A DNA stretch of 64,000 nucleotides from CAVYGM01 sp963768025 (GTDB taxonomy: Bacteria > Bacteroidota > Bacteroidia > Cytophagales > Spirosomataceae), in NCBI GenBank assembly GCA_963768025.1, contig CAVYGM010000005.1, positions 153,046 to 217,045 of the forward strand, read 5' to 3'. The translations under genes were made by a program, and so were the position numbers. Below the pieces are notes generated by a model that was not told where the DNA came from, searched no databases, and saw only the letters and a program-made list of their open reading frames with translations. The first letter of the stretch is position 1. Each line of letters begins with the position of its first letter. This document shows positions 50,969-61,262 of this stretch, one piece after another.

Positions 50969-51312
50969 TGATTTGTAAACGGACATCTCATTCAGTGAGC
51001 TGCTGCCTGGAGATGGGCTATTTTTTTTCTCCTGAATTTCCCATCCTTCGATCTCTTGGCATTGTGTTGCCCCGCTGTTTCAGTGCAGCACCAGCATGCC
51101 AAAAAAAAACAACAACGGACTAAGGTGATTTTAGGCCGAATGAGTCTTAGAATGTGAAAGTTGTACGTTTTGTAGAATTTTTAGTTCAATACGAAGCTGT
51201 GAAGTGATTTCGCCTGAACCTGCATCGGGGGCAAGTAATGCCGAACCTCCGTATTTCCTAAAACGCGGACACCATTCTTTCTGTGAAATAAACCTAATAA
51301 TTTATCAAGAAC

Positions 51313-53484
51313 ATGCTGAAACGCCTACTCAACGCATCTCTGCTGGGAATGTTCGCCTTGCAGATGCTCACAGGATTACCTTCCAGCGCGCAGACGCTGG
51401 CCATGATGCAGGGGACTCAGGAGTCCGAAAAAAAACAGCAACCCGCCTATCGCCTGCTGACCGAGGTGCTGACTGACCTGACGGCCCACTACAATGCTGA
51501 CATCCTGTATGAGCCGAAGGCCCTGGCGGGTCTTAAAGTAAAGCCTGGCAGTGTGAACACAGACCGTAGCCTGGAACATAACCTGGAGAAACTACTGGAG
51601 CCACTGGGTTTGCAATACAAGAAGATTAACCCAACTTCCTACACGATACAGGGCCGCTTGAAGAGAGTAAATTGCGTGATTTACAACCCATCGGCAGGGA
51701 GAGCGCCCAACCTGTCCGATCCGGAGCAGAAACGCTCCGGCTTCGATGGTAGGGGTAGTCTTGATTTCCAGAAAATTTGCCAGGCCGGCTGCTGAGAGGA
51801 CGATCACGGGAACCGTGACAGATTCGGAATCAAACGAGCCCTTTCCGGGGGTCAGTGTGGTGGTGAAAGGCACGACGCGAGGTTGACCAGCCGACGTCAA
51901 GGTGGCAGCTTCCGGCTCAGTGTGGAGGAAGCCAGGGAATGCCGCGCTGCGTTTTCTCTTACGTGGGCTATATCGACCAGGAGATCACCTCGGAAACCGA
52001 TCCGATGTCGAGGTCGAACTCCTGCCCGACCTCAAATCGTTGGACGAAGTGGTGGTGGTAGGGTATGGGTGCAAAAGAAAACGGACCTTACCGGGGCCGT
52101 GGGCACCGTGAAAGGAGAAACCCTTCGAAAGCGGCCGGTGGCCTCGCTTAACCAGGCCCTAGAGCAGCCGTATCACCGGGGTCAACGTCTCGACCAACTC
52201 CAGGCGTCCCGGCGGGCGGGCCAACATCCGCATCCTGCATGTGGCCGTGGTGCCGCCAACGACCCTTCTACGTCATCGACGGGGTGATCCTCAACGCCGC
52301 CGATCTGGCCAATGGCAGCACCCCCATCAACTTCATCAGACCCAAACAACATCGCTTCCGTTCCAGAGGTACTCAAAGATGCTTCGGCTACGGCGATCTA
52401 CGGCGCGCGTGGTGCTAACGGGGTCATTCTGGTAACGACCAAACGGGGCAGTACCGACGGTGGCCGCGTCACCTATGACACCAAGTTCAGCGTGGGCGTA
52501 TTGCCCCGCAAGCTCCCGCTGCTCAACTCGGCCCAATTTCCTGAATCGGAGGAAACCGCTTACCAGAACGCAAAGAAATACGATCCGGTGGGCTGGGCCG
52601 GTGGCGAATACCGCGACCCACTGACCAAGCGTCCCCGATCCGTTGTTGCTCGACGCCAGCGGGAAGCCGCTCTACGACACCGATTGGCAGGTTGGTGCTG
52701 AGGGCCAGGCAGGAACGCCAAAACCATCAGCTTGCCTTCACCGAGGCAACGGTAAGGAGTAACTACGGCCTGTATCTGGGCTACCGCAACGAGGAAGGCC
52801 TGGTGTTGGATACTTGCTGGCTAAGCGACTTTCGGGACGGTTCGTAATGGACAGTCAGAGTCGAGAAGTGGCTGAAAGTAGGTGGCTCCGAATCGGCTAC
52901 AACAACCGGAGTTGAGAGTAGGTGGATCCGCTGGGTAACGGCAGCATCCCTGCCTTACGACAGGTGGTGGAAGCTATCCCCCTCGATTCCGGTAAAGTAC
53001 CCCGACGGGCGCTGGGCCGGTTGACGAAAGAGTGCCCGGAGTCGGAGGTGGCGGAATGCGATGGGGGAGCACACTCGTCAATGACCGACGCTACTGCCTC
53101 AGGACCCAAACGATGCTGGGCAGTGTGTACACGAACATCACCCTGGCCCGGTTGGAACTGCGTACCACCGTGGAGGCGAATGTCATCGACCGGGGACTGA
53201 CTATTACGCCGGAAGAACCCTGAATTTCATTCACGGAATAGGGGCGGGGAAGCTTCAATCACGAACGAACGCCATAATTCGTGGCAATTCGAGAACTACC
53301 TGACCTACAATACCAAAATCGCCCGGCTCACACGATCAATGCTTTGCTGGGTATTGCCTGGCAACACGTCCATAGCTTTTCTTTCGCGCGCCGGTTCGCA
53401 GCGGTTTCAAGACGACTACTTTCAGTTCAACAACCTGGGGGCGGGTTCTGTGGTGGTGGCCCCACATCGAGTACCCAGTGCCTC
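51313..53484 (+). pseudogene. SusC-type receptor with STN domain, left copy, heavily frameshifted and truncated
   Basis: Left-arm copy of the receptor that is nearly intact at 53530-55722. The signal peptide and STN-type domain (LTDLTAHYNADILYEPKALAG) read cleanly to about 51770. After that frame changes and stray stops occur every 50-150 bp through the carboxypeptidase-like domain, plug and early barrel, although recognisable pieces remain (KDASATAIYGARGANGVILV, STDGGRVTYDT). The density is far above that of the rest of this arm. The gene ends at the palindrome spacer without its C-terminal barrel half and without a susD. Either the sequence near the junction is very poor or this copy has decayed. 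Confidence 0.8.
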
Positions 53485-53566
53485 CATAAACTCCCCTCTT
53501 TCAGCAATACGTGTTGATGTTCTGCATCTTCACCGGTATTGCTGATGTATCGCCAGTTCTCTCGGC
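53485..53566. other. Palindrome spacer with internal hairpin
   Basis: About 80 bp that are not repeated separate the two arms. The stretch continues the right-arm susC reading (PRELAIHQQYR and beyond) and has no counterpart in the left arm. Inside it CAGCAATAC (53502-53510) and GTATTGCTG (53536-53544) form a perfect 9-bp inverted repeat with a 25-base loop. Confidence 0.7.
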
Positions 53567-55722
53567 ATCGCGGCACTGGTGCTCGACGCGGGGGCCACCA
53601 CCACAGAACCCGCCCCCAGGTTGTTGAACTGAAAGTAGTCGTCTTGAAACCGCTGCGAACCGGCACGCGAAGAAAAGCGATCCACGTGTTGCCAGGCAAT
53701 GCCCAGCAAAGCATTGATCGTGTGAGCCTGGGCGATTTTGGTATTGTAGGTCAGGTAGTTCTCGAATTGCCACGAATTATGGCGTTCGTTCGTGATGGAA
53801 GCCTCCCCGCCCTGGTTACGTGAAATGAAATTCAGGGTTCTTCCGGCGTAATAGTCAGTCCCCTGGTTGATGACATTCGCTCCCACGGTAGTACGGAGCT
53901 CCAATCCCTGGGCCAGGGTAATGTTCGTGTACACACTGGCCAGCATCGTTTGGGTCCTGAGGTAGTAGCGTCGGTCATTGACGATGTTTACCGGATTTCC
54001 CCCACCTTCCATCCCCGGATAATCTTCGTTGCCGGCCCAGCGCCCGTCGGGGTACTTCACCGGAATGAGGGGGATAGCCTCCACCACCTGTCGTAACGCC
54101 GTAATGCCGCCGTTACCCAGCGGATCCACCTGACTCTCATTCTGGTTGTTGTAGCCGATTGAGCCACCTACTTTCAGCCACTTCTTGATCTGACTGTCCA
54201 TTACGAACCGTCCCGAAAGTCGCTTAAGCCAGGATTCCAGCATCAGGCCTTCCTCGTTGCGGTAGCCCAGATACAGGCCGTAGTTATCCTTACCGTTGCC
54301 CCCGGCGAAAGCAAGCTGATGGTTCTGGGTCTTGGCCTGGCGATAAATCTCATCCTGCCAATCGGTGTCGTAGAGCGGCTTCCCGCTGGCGTCGAACAAC
54401 AACGGATTGGTACGCTTGGTCAGCGGGTCGCGGTATTTGCCACCGGCCCAGCCCACCGGATCGTATTTCTTTGCGTTCTGGTACGCGGTTTCCTCCACTT
54501 GCAGGAATTGGGCCGAATTGAGCAGCGGGAGCTTGCGGGGCAATACGCCCACGCTGAACTCGGTGTCATAGGTGACGCGACCACCGTCGGTACTGCCCCG
54601 TTTGGTCGTGACCAGAATGACCCCGTTAGCACCACGCGCGCCGTAGATCGCCGTAGCGGAAGCATCCTTAAGTACCTCTACGGAAGCGATGTCGTTGGGG
54701 TTGATGAAGTCGATGGGGGTGCTGCCATTGGCCAGATCGGCGGCATTGAGGATCACCCCGTCAATGACGTAGAGGGGGTTGTTGGCTACACTCACGGAGG
54801 TGTTGCCCCGGATGCGGATGTTGGCCCGCCCGCCGGGACGCCCGGAGTTGGTCGAGACGTTGACCCCGGTGATACGGCCGCTTAGCGCCTGGTTAAGCGA
54901 GGCCACCGGCCGCTCCCGGAGGGTTTCGCCTTTCACGGTGCCCACGGCCCCGGTAAGGTCCGTTTTTTTTTGCACCCCATAGCCTACCACCACCACTTCG
55001 TCCAACGATTTGAGGTCGGGCAGGAGTTTGACCTCAATATTGGATCGGTTTCCAACGGCGATCTCCTGGTTGATATAGCCCACGTAAGAAAAAACCAGCG
55101 CGGCGTTTCCGTCTTCCTCCACATTGAGTCGGAAGCTGCCATTGACGTCGGTGGTCGTACCTCGCGTTGTACCTTTCACCACCACACTGACCCCGGGAAG
55201 AGGTTCGTTCGAATCCGAATCCGTCACGGTTCCCGTGACCGTCCTGTCAGCAGCCGGCCTCGCAATTTTGGAATCAAGACTACCCCTACCATCGAAGCCG
55301 GAGCGTTTCTGCTCCGGATCGGCAGGTTGGGCACCCTCCCTTCCGATGGGTTGTAAATCACGCAATTTACTCTCTTGAGCGGCCCGTATCGTGTAGGAAG
55401 TTGGGTTAATCTTCTTGTATTGCAAGCCCAGGGGCCCCAGTAGTTTCTCCAGGTTATGTTCCAGGCTACGGTCTGTGTTCACACTGCCAGGCTTTACTTT
55501 AAGACCCGCCAGGGCCTTCGGCTCATACAGGATGTCAGCATTGTAGTGGGCCGTCAGGTCAGTCAGCACCTCGGTCAGCAGGCGATAGGCGGGTTGCTGT
55601 TTTTTTTCGGACTCCTGAGTCCCCTGCATCATGGCCAGCGTCTGCGCGCTGGAAGGTAATCCTGTGAGCAGCTGCAAGGCGAACACTCCCAGCAGCGATG
55701 CGTTAAGTAGGCGTTTCAGCAT
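53530..55722 (-). CDS. SusC-type receptor with STN domain (right arm), C-terminus missing
   Basis: TonB-dependent outer-membrane receptor, 730 residues readable. After the signal peptide (ending SSAQ) an STN domain at about 45-115 (LLTEVLTDLTAHYNADILYE) is followed by a linker, the carboxypeptidase-regulatory-like domain (VTGTVTDSDSNEPLPGVSVV), LDEVVVVGYGVQKK, the plug (ALSGRITGVNVSTN, LYVIDGVIL, DASATAIYGARGANGV) and half of the barrel. STN-bearing SusC proteins are usually controlled through FecR-type anti-sigma factors; none is visible here. The frame stops at the arm junction, so the remaining 300 or so barrel residues are absent. It is the only SusC in the window with an STN domain. Confidence 0.9.
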   Translation of the reverse strand: MLKRLLNASLLGVFALQLLTGLPSSAQTLAMMQGTQESEKKQQPAYRLLTEVLTDLTAHYNADILYEPKALAGLKVKPGSVNTDRSLEHNLEKLLGPLGLQYKKINPTSYTIRAAQESKLRDLQPIGREGAQPADPEQKRSGFDGRGSLDSKIARPAADRTVTGTVTDSDSNEPLPGVSVVVKGTTRGTTTDVNGSFRLNVEEDGNAALVFSYVGYINQEIAVGNRSNIEVKLLPDLKSLDEVVVVGYGVQKKTDLTGAVGTVKGETLRERPVASLNQALSGRITGVNVSTNSGRPGGRANIRIRGNTSVSVANNPLYVIDGVILNAADLANGSTPIDFINPNDIASVEVLKDASATAIYGARGANGVILVTTKRGSTDGGRVTYDTEFSVGVLPRKLPLLNSAQFLQVEETAYQNAKKYDPVGWAGGKYRDPLTKRTNPLLFDASGKPLYDTDWQDEIYRQAKTQNHQLAFAGGNGKDNYGLYLGYRNEEGLMLESWLKRLSGRFVMDSQIKKWLKVGGSIGYNNQNESQVDPLGNGGITALRQVVEAIPLIPVKYPDGRWAGNEDYPGMEGGGNPVNIVNDRRYYLRTQTMLASVYTNITLAQGLELRTTVGANVINQGTDYYAGRTLNFISRNQGGEASITNERHNSWQFENYLTYNTKIAQAHTINALLGIAWQHVDRFSSRAGSQRFQDDYFQFNNLGAGSVVVAPASSTSAAMPRELAIHQQYR

Positions 55723-56078
55723 ATTCTTGACAAATTGTTAGGTTTATTTCACAGAAAGAATGGTGTCCGCGTTTTAGGAAATACCGATGTTCGGCATTCC
55801 TTGCCCCCGATGCAGGTTCAGGCGAAATGACTTCACAGTCTCCTCTTTGCTTCGTATTGAACTAAAAATTCTACAAAACGTACAACTTTCACAATCCAAG
55901 ACTCATTCGGCCTAAAAACACCTTAGTCCGTTGCTGATTTTTTTTTGCATGCTGGTGCTGCACTGAAACAGCAGTGGCGACAAAATGCCAGAAGATCAAA
56001 GGGTGGGGAATTCAGGAGAAAAAAAATAGCCCATTTCCAGGCAGCAGCTCACTGAATGACACGTCCGTATACAAATCA

Positions 56079-56110
56079 GGCACCAAATTACGGGGAAGTA
56101 ACTTGGTGCC
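56079..56110 (-). promoter_or_regulatory. Inverted repeat before susC (right arm)
   Basis: Same GGCACCAA/TTGGTGCC hairpin as at 50937-50968, located in the 473-bp gap (55723-56195) between the secreted cupin gene and susC. Retention of every stem base while neighbouring bases differ suggests that it is functional. Nothing else recognisable is in the gap. Confidence 0.45.
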
Positions 56111-56195
56111 GTTTGTATCGGATAGCTTTCCGATTGACAAAGCTGGCTGGGTCAATAGAATATGTTGGTCCAGTTGGGAAATATCTACCTCCTGT

Positions 56196-57026
56196 TCAGG
56201 GCTTTTTGATCGCGTTATGCGTTTTCAGCCACTCCTCGCCTTTTTTGTCCAAAAAGAAATCCATCCAGATGTAATACATTTCTTTTCCCTGGTCGACTTT
56301 TACCCCATGGCTCGACCCCAGGGGAATATGCAGCAGGGAATATTCCGGGAGATTTGCTTTGGCGTCATCGGCACTAACGGTAATGTCGTTACCGGCCAGG
56401 CCCAGAAACAGTTGCTCCAGCATGGCGTGTTCGTGCGGATCCACTTTGTCGGGACCGCTGGCCTGCACCGTTCCCATGGCAATCCGAGGTATGTATTTAT
56501 TGGGAAAAATCGTCCGGCTCACCGTTTTAGGACTCTTGATGGGTTCCGTATAGGCTTCGCAATCCGTGAATTTCTTGAAATATATTTTCTCCGTATTTTC
56601 CTTCGGAAACGTTTTCAGGTCCAGCTTATCCTGCTCCGTCAACTTACTCGAAATTTTCAGGAAATGGAGCGTGTCGTTTTTCTCGGCCTGAATGGTCAGG
56701 TTCCGGATCGCATTTTGCACCAGAACGGTTTCCGGGACAATATCGAATAGTTCTTTATTGGCTTTTACTTTTCCATTTCCCTTTACGAAAAGATAAATAT
56801 TCCGGTAGTCGTCGTCCTGAGTTTCTTTCTTAACGGTATTGCCCGTGATTGAGATTTGGGTGACTTTAATTCCCCCAATTTCGTTCTCAAGGATCGTTTT
56901 ACCGAACTCGCTCGTATTGGGTAATACCTTCATGGAAAGGTTTTCCATCTGAATTTCCTGAGCAACACCTGGCACGGACGACAGTAGTGTTACTGAGATA
57001 GCGATTAATCTGATTATTGCTTTCAT
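56196..57026 (-). CDS. Secreted cupin-like protein of unknown function (right arm)
   Basis: Intact 276-residue version of the protein at 50022-50851. The signal peptide ends at GVAQE. The cupin-like region DPHEHAMLEQLFLGLAGNDI and LHIPLGSSHGVKVDQGKEM lies at about 195-250, and the protein ends in a charged Lys-rich tail. It is not a KdgF orthologue: it is more than twice as long and has an export signal. Being kept whole in this arm and nearly identical in the other suggests a real function linked to alginate use. I cannot name it. Confidence 0.65.
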   Translation of the reverse strand: MKAIIRLIAISVTLLSSVPGVAQEIQMENLSMKVLPNTSEFGKTILENEIGGIKVTQISITGNTVKKETQDDDYRNIYLFVKGNGKVKANKELFDIVPETVLVQNAIRNLTIQAEKNDTLHFLKISSKLTEQDKLDLKTFPKENTEKIYFKKFTDCEAYTEPIKSPKTVSRTIFPNKYIPRIAMGTVQASGPDKVDPHEHAMLEQLFLGLAGNDITVSADDAKANLPEYSLLHIPLGSSHGVKVDQGKEMYYIWMDFFLDKKGEEWLKTHNAIKKP

Positions 57027-57120
57027 TGCTTTCGTTTTTAAGGTTTACTATTCATTTCAATGTCCAGGGGCATCCGTCGGTTATACAGTCGGAGCCAGTC
57101 GCTGAAAAAATGGGAGGTAG

Positions 57121-58140
57121 TTATTGAAGTACGGCTTGTGGCGAATTCATACGGACCAGTTCCTCGACCATCGTCGGTGCGCCAATAAACAGGGGTATGC
57201 GCTGATGCAGGCTCACCGGGGGTATGTCGAGGATGGGGTGATGGGGAGAAACCGCCAGACAGCCCGCCTTTTCGGCAATAAACGCCAGCGGGAAGGCCTC
57301 GTACAGCAGCCGGAGCTTGCCCTCGGGATTCTTCTCCGTAGCCGGGTACAGGTAGATACCGCCTTTGATCAGGTTGCGGTGAAAGTCGCCGACCAGGGAA
57401 CCGATGTAGCGGGCACTGCACTTTTTATTCCGGCATTCTTTCAGATATTCCTGAATTCCGGTTTCGTACTCTTCGAGGTAGCAATCATTGCAGGAGTAAA
57501 TCTGGCCATCCAGCGGGCTGCGCATGTCGGGATGCGACAGGATGAACTCACCCAGGGAGGCATCGTAGGTAAAGCCATTGACACTGTGGCCGGTGGTATA
57601 CACCAGGATCGTGGACGAACCGTAAAGGATATAGCCCGCGGCGACCTGCTTGCGGCCGCCCTGCATGAAATCCTCAATGGTAGCCTCGGTGCCGATCGGG
57701 GTGACGCGCCGGTATATCGAAAAGATGGTACCAATGGACACGTTCACGTCGATGTTGGACGAACCATCGAGGGGATCCATCGCTACCACGTATTTGCCGG
57801 CATTGTTGCCGGTGTGAATAATATCCTCCTCTTCCTCCGAGGCGATGGCACACGCTTCGCCGCCGTTTTTCAAAGCCCGGCAGAACCGGATATTGGCTAC
57901 CACGTCCAGCTTTTGCTGGCTTTCCCCCTGCACGTTTTCAATTCCCATTTCCCCGGTCAGGTCGATGAGCCCGGCCCGGTTTACCTCCCGGTGGATGATT
58001 TTGCCGGCCAGGGCAATGTCTCGCAACAATTGGGAAAGGTCACCCGAGGCCGAGGGGAACGCCATTTGGCGGTGCATGATGTACCGGTCGAGCGTAACGC
58101 CGACGGGCAGGGCCAAGGGGTGAGAGTTTGTGAATTCCAT
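57121..58140 (-). CDS. fbp: Class I fructose-1,6-bisphosphatase (right arm)
   Basis: Intact 339-residue duplicate of the FBPase at 48906-49925, differing at one residue (Ala in place of Pro four residues from the end). MDPLDGSSNID and the acidic SEEEED metal ligands are unchanged. The sequence just after the stop codon differs clearly from the left arm, whereas the coding sequence hardly differs, which fits selection on the protein. The start lies 9 bp after the KDPG aldolase stop, as in the other arm. The long open frame antisense to it is a shadow. Confidence 0.95.
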   Translation of the reverse strand: MEFTNSHPLALPVGVTLDRYIMHRQMAFPSASGDLSQLLRDIALAGKIIHREVNRAGLIDLTGEMGIENVQGESQQKLDVVANIRFCRALKNGGEACAIASEEEEDIIHTGNNAGKYVVAMDPLDGSSNIDVNVSIGTIFSIYRRVTPIGTEATIEDFMQGGRKQVAAGYILYGSSTILVYTTGHSVNGFTYDASLGEFILSHPDMRSPLDGQIYSCNDCYLEEYETGIQEYLKECRNKKCSARYIGSLVGDFHRNLIKGGIYLYPATEKNPEGKLRLLYEAFPLAFIAEKAGCLAVSPHHPILDIPPVSLHQRIPLFIGAPTMVEELVRMNSPQAVLQ

Positions 58141-58149
58141 GGGATAACG

Positions 58150-58803
58150 CTAAGATTGGTGGACAAAAAGGTGAGCGCTCTGGTCGAGCAAGGCGGTGAT
58201 GCGGCCGGAAAGTACCGCCGGTTCGGCATCCGCAAAAAGCTGGGAACCTACCCCTACGGCCGTTGCCCCCGCGCCAAACCAGGCTTCCAGGCTTTCCAGG
58301 GTGGGTTCCACCCCGCCCGTCACCATGAGTTTCAGCCAGGGCAAAGGCCCTTTGATCGCTTTGATGAAGGAGGGCCCCACGACGCTGCCGGGAAACACTT
58401 TCACCAATACGGCCCCGAGCTGCGTGGCGTGGTAAATCTCGTTCAGCGTGGTGCCGGCGGGGATCCACAGGACACCCCTGGTGCGGCACAGTTCGCCTAC
58501 TGTCTCCGTAATGACCGGCTGCACCACAAAGTCGGCCCCGGCATCCAGAAATCGGGTTGCTTCCTTCGTCGTCAGAATGGTACCAATGCCGAGGGCCATA
58601 CCCGGGCAGTGCTCCCGTACAAAGCGGCATAGTTCGGCGAAAACCGGGAGGGCTTGTTCGCCCCGGTTGGTGAATTCAAACACGCGCAAGCCGCCCTGGT
58701 AGCACGCCTCCACAATCGCGCAGGCATACCCGGCATCCTTGTGGTAAAAGACCGGCACAATGGGGTTGGCTTCAATAAGGCCGAGTATTTCGGTTGGTGT
58801 CAT
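58150..58803 (-). CDS. eda: KDPG aldolase (right arm)
   Basis: Intact 217-residue duplicate with Lys135 in VLVKVFPGS and Glu43 in VFEFTNRG. It differs from the left copy at several positions, including Cys for Arg28, Cys for Ile59, Lys for Glu80 and Val for Gly132, none of them catalytic. The ATG at 58803 is preferred over a longer frame that overlaps the kinase gene. Confidence 0.92.
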   Translation of the reverse strand: MTPTEILGLIEANPIVPVFYHKDAGYACAIVEACYQGGLRVFEFTNRGEQALPVFAELCRFVREHCPGMALGIGTILTTKEATRFLDAGADFVVQPVITETVGELCRTRGVLWIPAGTTLNEIYHATQLGAVLVKVFPGSVVGPSFIKAIKGPLPWLKLMVTGGVEPTLESLEAWFGAGATAVGVGSQLFADAEPAVLSGRITALLDQSAHLFVHQS

Positions 58804-58813
58804 GGTAGTCAGA

Positions 58814-59841
58814 CTAGGATGGAATGAAAGATGTGGGTATACGATTTTCGACGTCGGCGACGGTTTGCAGGGTGGCATCCCCGGCCTCCTGCAACTTTCC
58901 AAAGGCCGCCGCCGCGGCAAAGTTGATCACGTCCTGCGGTGCGTGCTGCTGATGCAGGCCGTAAATCAGACCGGCCATGAAGCAATCTCCACTGCCAATC
59001 CGGTCTACTACAAGTAGGAGTACTGAGTTCGGGAGATACATACTGTTTCCCGTTGGTGTCCAGGGTGGCAAAGTACCGGAGTCCGGTGGGCGGCACGTCG
59101 AAGCGGAAGGTATTGGCCATGACCTTGCAACGCGGAAACCAGCTTTGCAAGATCTCGGCGGTATTTTTTGCATGTTGGATATTCATCCCGTTCTTTGGCA
59201 TGTATGTCAGCATCCAGGGGAACACCGAGCAGGGCATTGGCTGACCAGATGTTTCCCATCACCACGTCGCAGTACTGTACCAACTCCGGCATGATATCCA
59301 CGGAGCTTTTCCGTATTTCCAAAGCTGGGCGCGGTGGTTCAGGTCAATGGAAACTGTAATTCCCCCGGCGGATGCGGCCTTGGCCAGTTCGATACAGGAT
59401 TTGGCTACCCCCGCATTGAGGGCCGGGCTGATCGCACTCAGGTGCAGCCATTCCGTACCATCCAGTACCAAGTCCCAATCTACAACAGTTGTACCCCAGT
59501 TCAGAGAAGGAAGAATACGCCCGGTCGTAGATGACGCCCCCTTGTTTCAGATCGCCCCCCTGCGATAGGTAGTAGCAGCCGACCCGCTGTCCGCCAGGAG
59601 GATTTGGGTGGGAGTCGATCCCCTTGCTATCGATGTAGTCAACGATGTCGTCGGCCAGGGGGTTTTGCGGTACAACCGAACTGTAAGCGGCGGGGAGTTT
59701 CCAGCCCGCCAGTGCGGTGGCTACATTGAGTTCGGCCCCACCCACAAAAACCGGCATTGAGGCCTGACGAATCCAGTCGCCCTGCGGGGCTGGGGAGTAC
59801 CTCAGCAGTACCTCTCCGAAGGAGCAGATTTTACCTTTCAT
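58814..59841 (-). CDS. kdgK: 2-keto-3-deoxygluconate kinase (right arm), multiple frameshifts
   Basis: Duplicate of the PfkB-type kinase at 47200-48232. The start (MKGKICSFGEVLLRYSP), VGGAELNVATALAG and the final DRIGSGDCFMAGLIYGL signature are all present. Frame changes near 59500, 59305, 59195 and 59020 break it into five pieces. A short in-frame deletion relative to the left copy removes a few residues around the segment reading GRVSDY in the left arm. Unless these are sequence errors this copy is inactive. Confidence 0.85.
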
Positions 59842-59873
59842 TCGTTGCTTTTGGTAAATGGTTAGTCTGGTAA

Positions 59874-59907
59874 ATCAATTGGCCCCGATTAGTCAGGGCC
59901 AATTGAT
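59874..59907 (-). terminator. Perfect 12-bp stem hairpin after the MFS gene (right arm)
   Basis: Counterpart of 47134-47167 with the same ATCAATTGGCCC/GGGCCAATTGAT stem. The stem overlaps the last base of the MFS stop codon. Confidence 0.65.
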
Positions 59908-61236
59908 TACATATTCTCAGTAGGCGTTACCTTGGGTTTTCCCGAGCCACTCAGAAAAAACACGGCAAAAATGCCGAGGGGTACCAATAGGGCTGCATCC
60001 CAAAGAAGGGAATGTAGCTTTCTGTCGTCATGACGGGTACCAGCCAGGTGGTGATCAATACGCCCAAGTACGGCCGAGGTACCCCCAATGCCCGCCAGGG
60101 TTCCTACCGATTTGCCCGAGAAAAAATCGGACGGCAGGGTCTGGATATTACCGATGGCGATCTGGAAGCCCATGAGGGCCACAAAAATGGAGAGCATGGC
60201 CTCTTCGGGGCTGCCCACGAACGCACTGGCGATCAGGGCGGGTAACATGAAAACGCCCCCAAACCGATGCAAAACTTCCGGGCTTTGAGCACCGGCCACC
60301 CTTTGCGGATCAGCACGCCTACCAGCCAACCCCCTCCGAGGCTACCGATAGCGGCCCCAACGTCGGGGAACCAGGCGAAAGCACCGATTTGCTTGATATG
60401 AACCCAAACTCGTCGTGCAGGTAGATGGGGAGCCAGCTTATGAAAAGCCACCAAATGGGGTCAAGGCAGAATCGGGATAAAATAACCGCCCATGATTCTT
60501 TAAAGCTCAGTAATTTTTTCACGGAAATCGCTCCCTCTGTACTGACGGCCACCGGAGGCTGCCGTCCAGAATGTGGGTACGCTCAGACTCAGAAAGCCAG
60601 GGGTGCTTGTCGGGCGTCGCCTTGTTGATCAGCCACCAGGGAATGACCCATAGTAACCCAAGAGCACCAATGGAAGGTACCCCGCCAGCCCATACTTTCG
60701 TAGAAATAGGCAATCAACGGTGCCGAAATCACCGCTCCCAGGGAAGCGCCGGCTCCGAAAAGCCCTTGCGCGAATGCCCGCTCCCGCACGGGAAACCATT
60801 CGGCGTTGGACTCTGGTAGCCCCCCGGCCAGTTACCGGCCTCGGCCCACCCCGAGCAGGGCCCGGAAAAGAGAGAAGGAACCCAGCCCGCGGGCTACCGC
60901 GTGCAGGGCCGCGGCAATCGACCACAGGGTGATGGAAAGCACAAATCCGAGGCGGGTTCCCACCCGGTCGTACAGCCGGCCCGACACACTCTGGCTGATC
61001 CCGTAGGCCACCATGAAGAACGATACCACCAGGGCGTACTGTTCCTTATCCAATTGTAAGTCGTTGGCAATGCCCGGCCACATCACCGCCAGGGCGTTGC
61101 GGTCTATGTAGTTGATGATGGTGGCAATGCCAATCAGGCCGATGATCCACCAGCGCAGACCCTGCACCTCTCCTTTTTTCTCGTTGGGAGGTGCTTGTGA
61201 AACAGTTGTGGACTCGGTTGATGGTACGTTTTTCAT
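59907..61236 (-). CDS. MFS hexuronate-type transporter (right arm), frameshifted
   Basis: Duplicate of the carrier at 45798-47134. The start at 61236 reads cleanly into YIDRNALAVMWPGIA, so this copy has the intact N-terminus, which is Lys/Ser/Pro-rich and different from the left copy. The true C-terminus (KPKVTPTENM) is also in frame here. Internal frame changes occur near 60835, 60660, 60410 and 60250. Combining the two arms gives a complete 440-residue sequence. Confidence 0.86.
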
Positions 61237-61262
61237 GATTTCGGTTTATTTTTAATCAAAAG

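Larger units (their letters stand above)
43010..53484 (+). repeat. Left arm of a giant inverted repeat
   Basis: This segment, from the middle of the PL17 gene to the middle of a susC, recurs in inverted orientation from about 53567 to the window end. Matching points are consistent: 43010 pairs with 64000, the FBPase start 48906 with 58140, and the susC start 51313 with 55722. Coordinate sums vary only from 107010 to 107046, so there are no large insertions. Coding parts differ by a few percent, but two intergenic stretches do not align at all. The left limit may lie further left, because the partner runs off the window. Confidence 0.93.
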
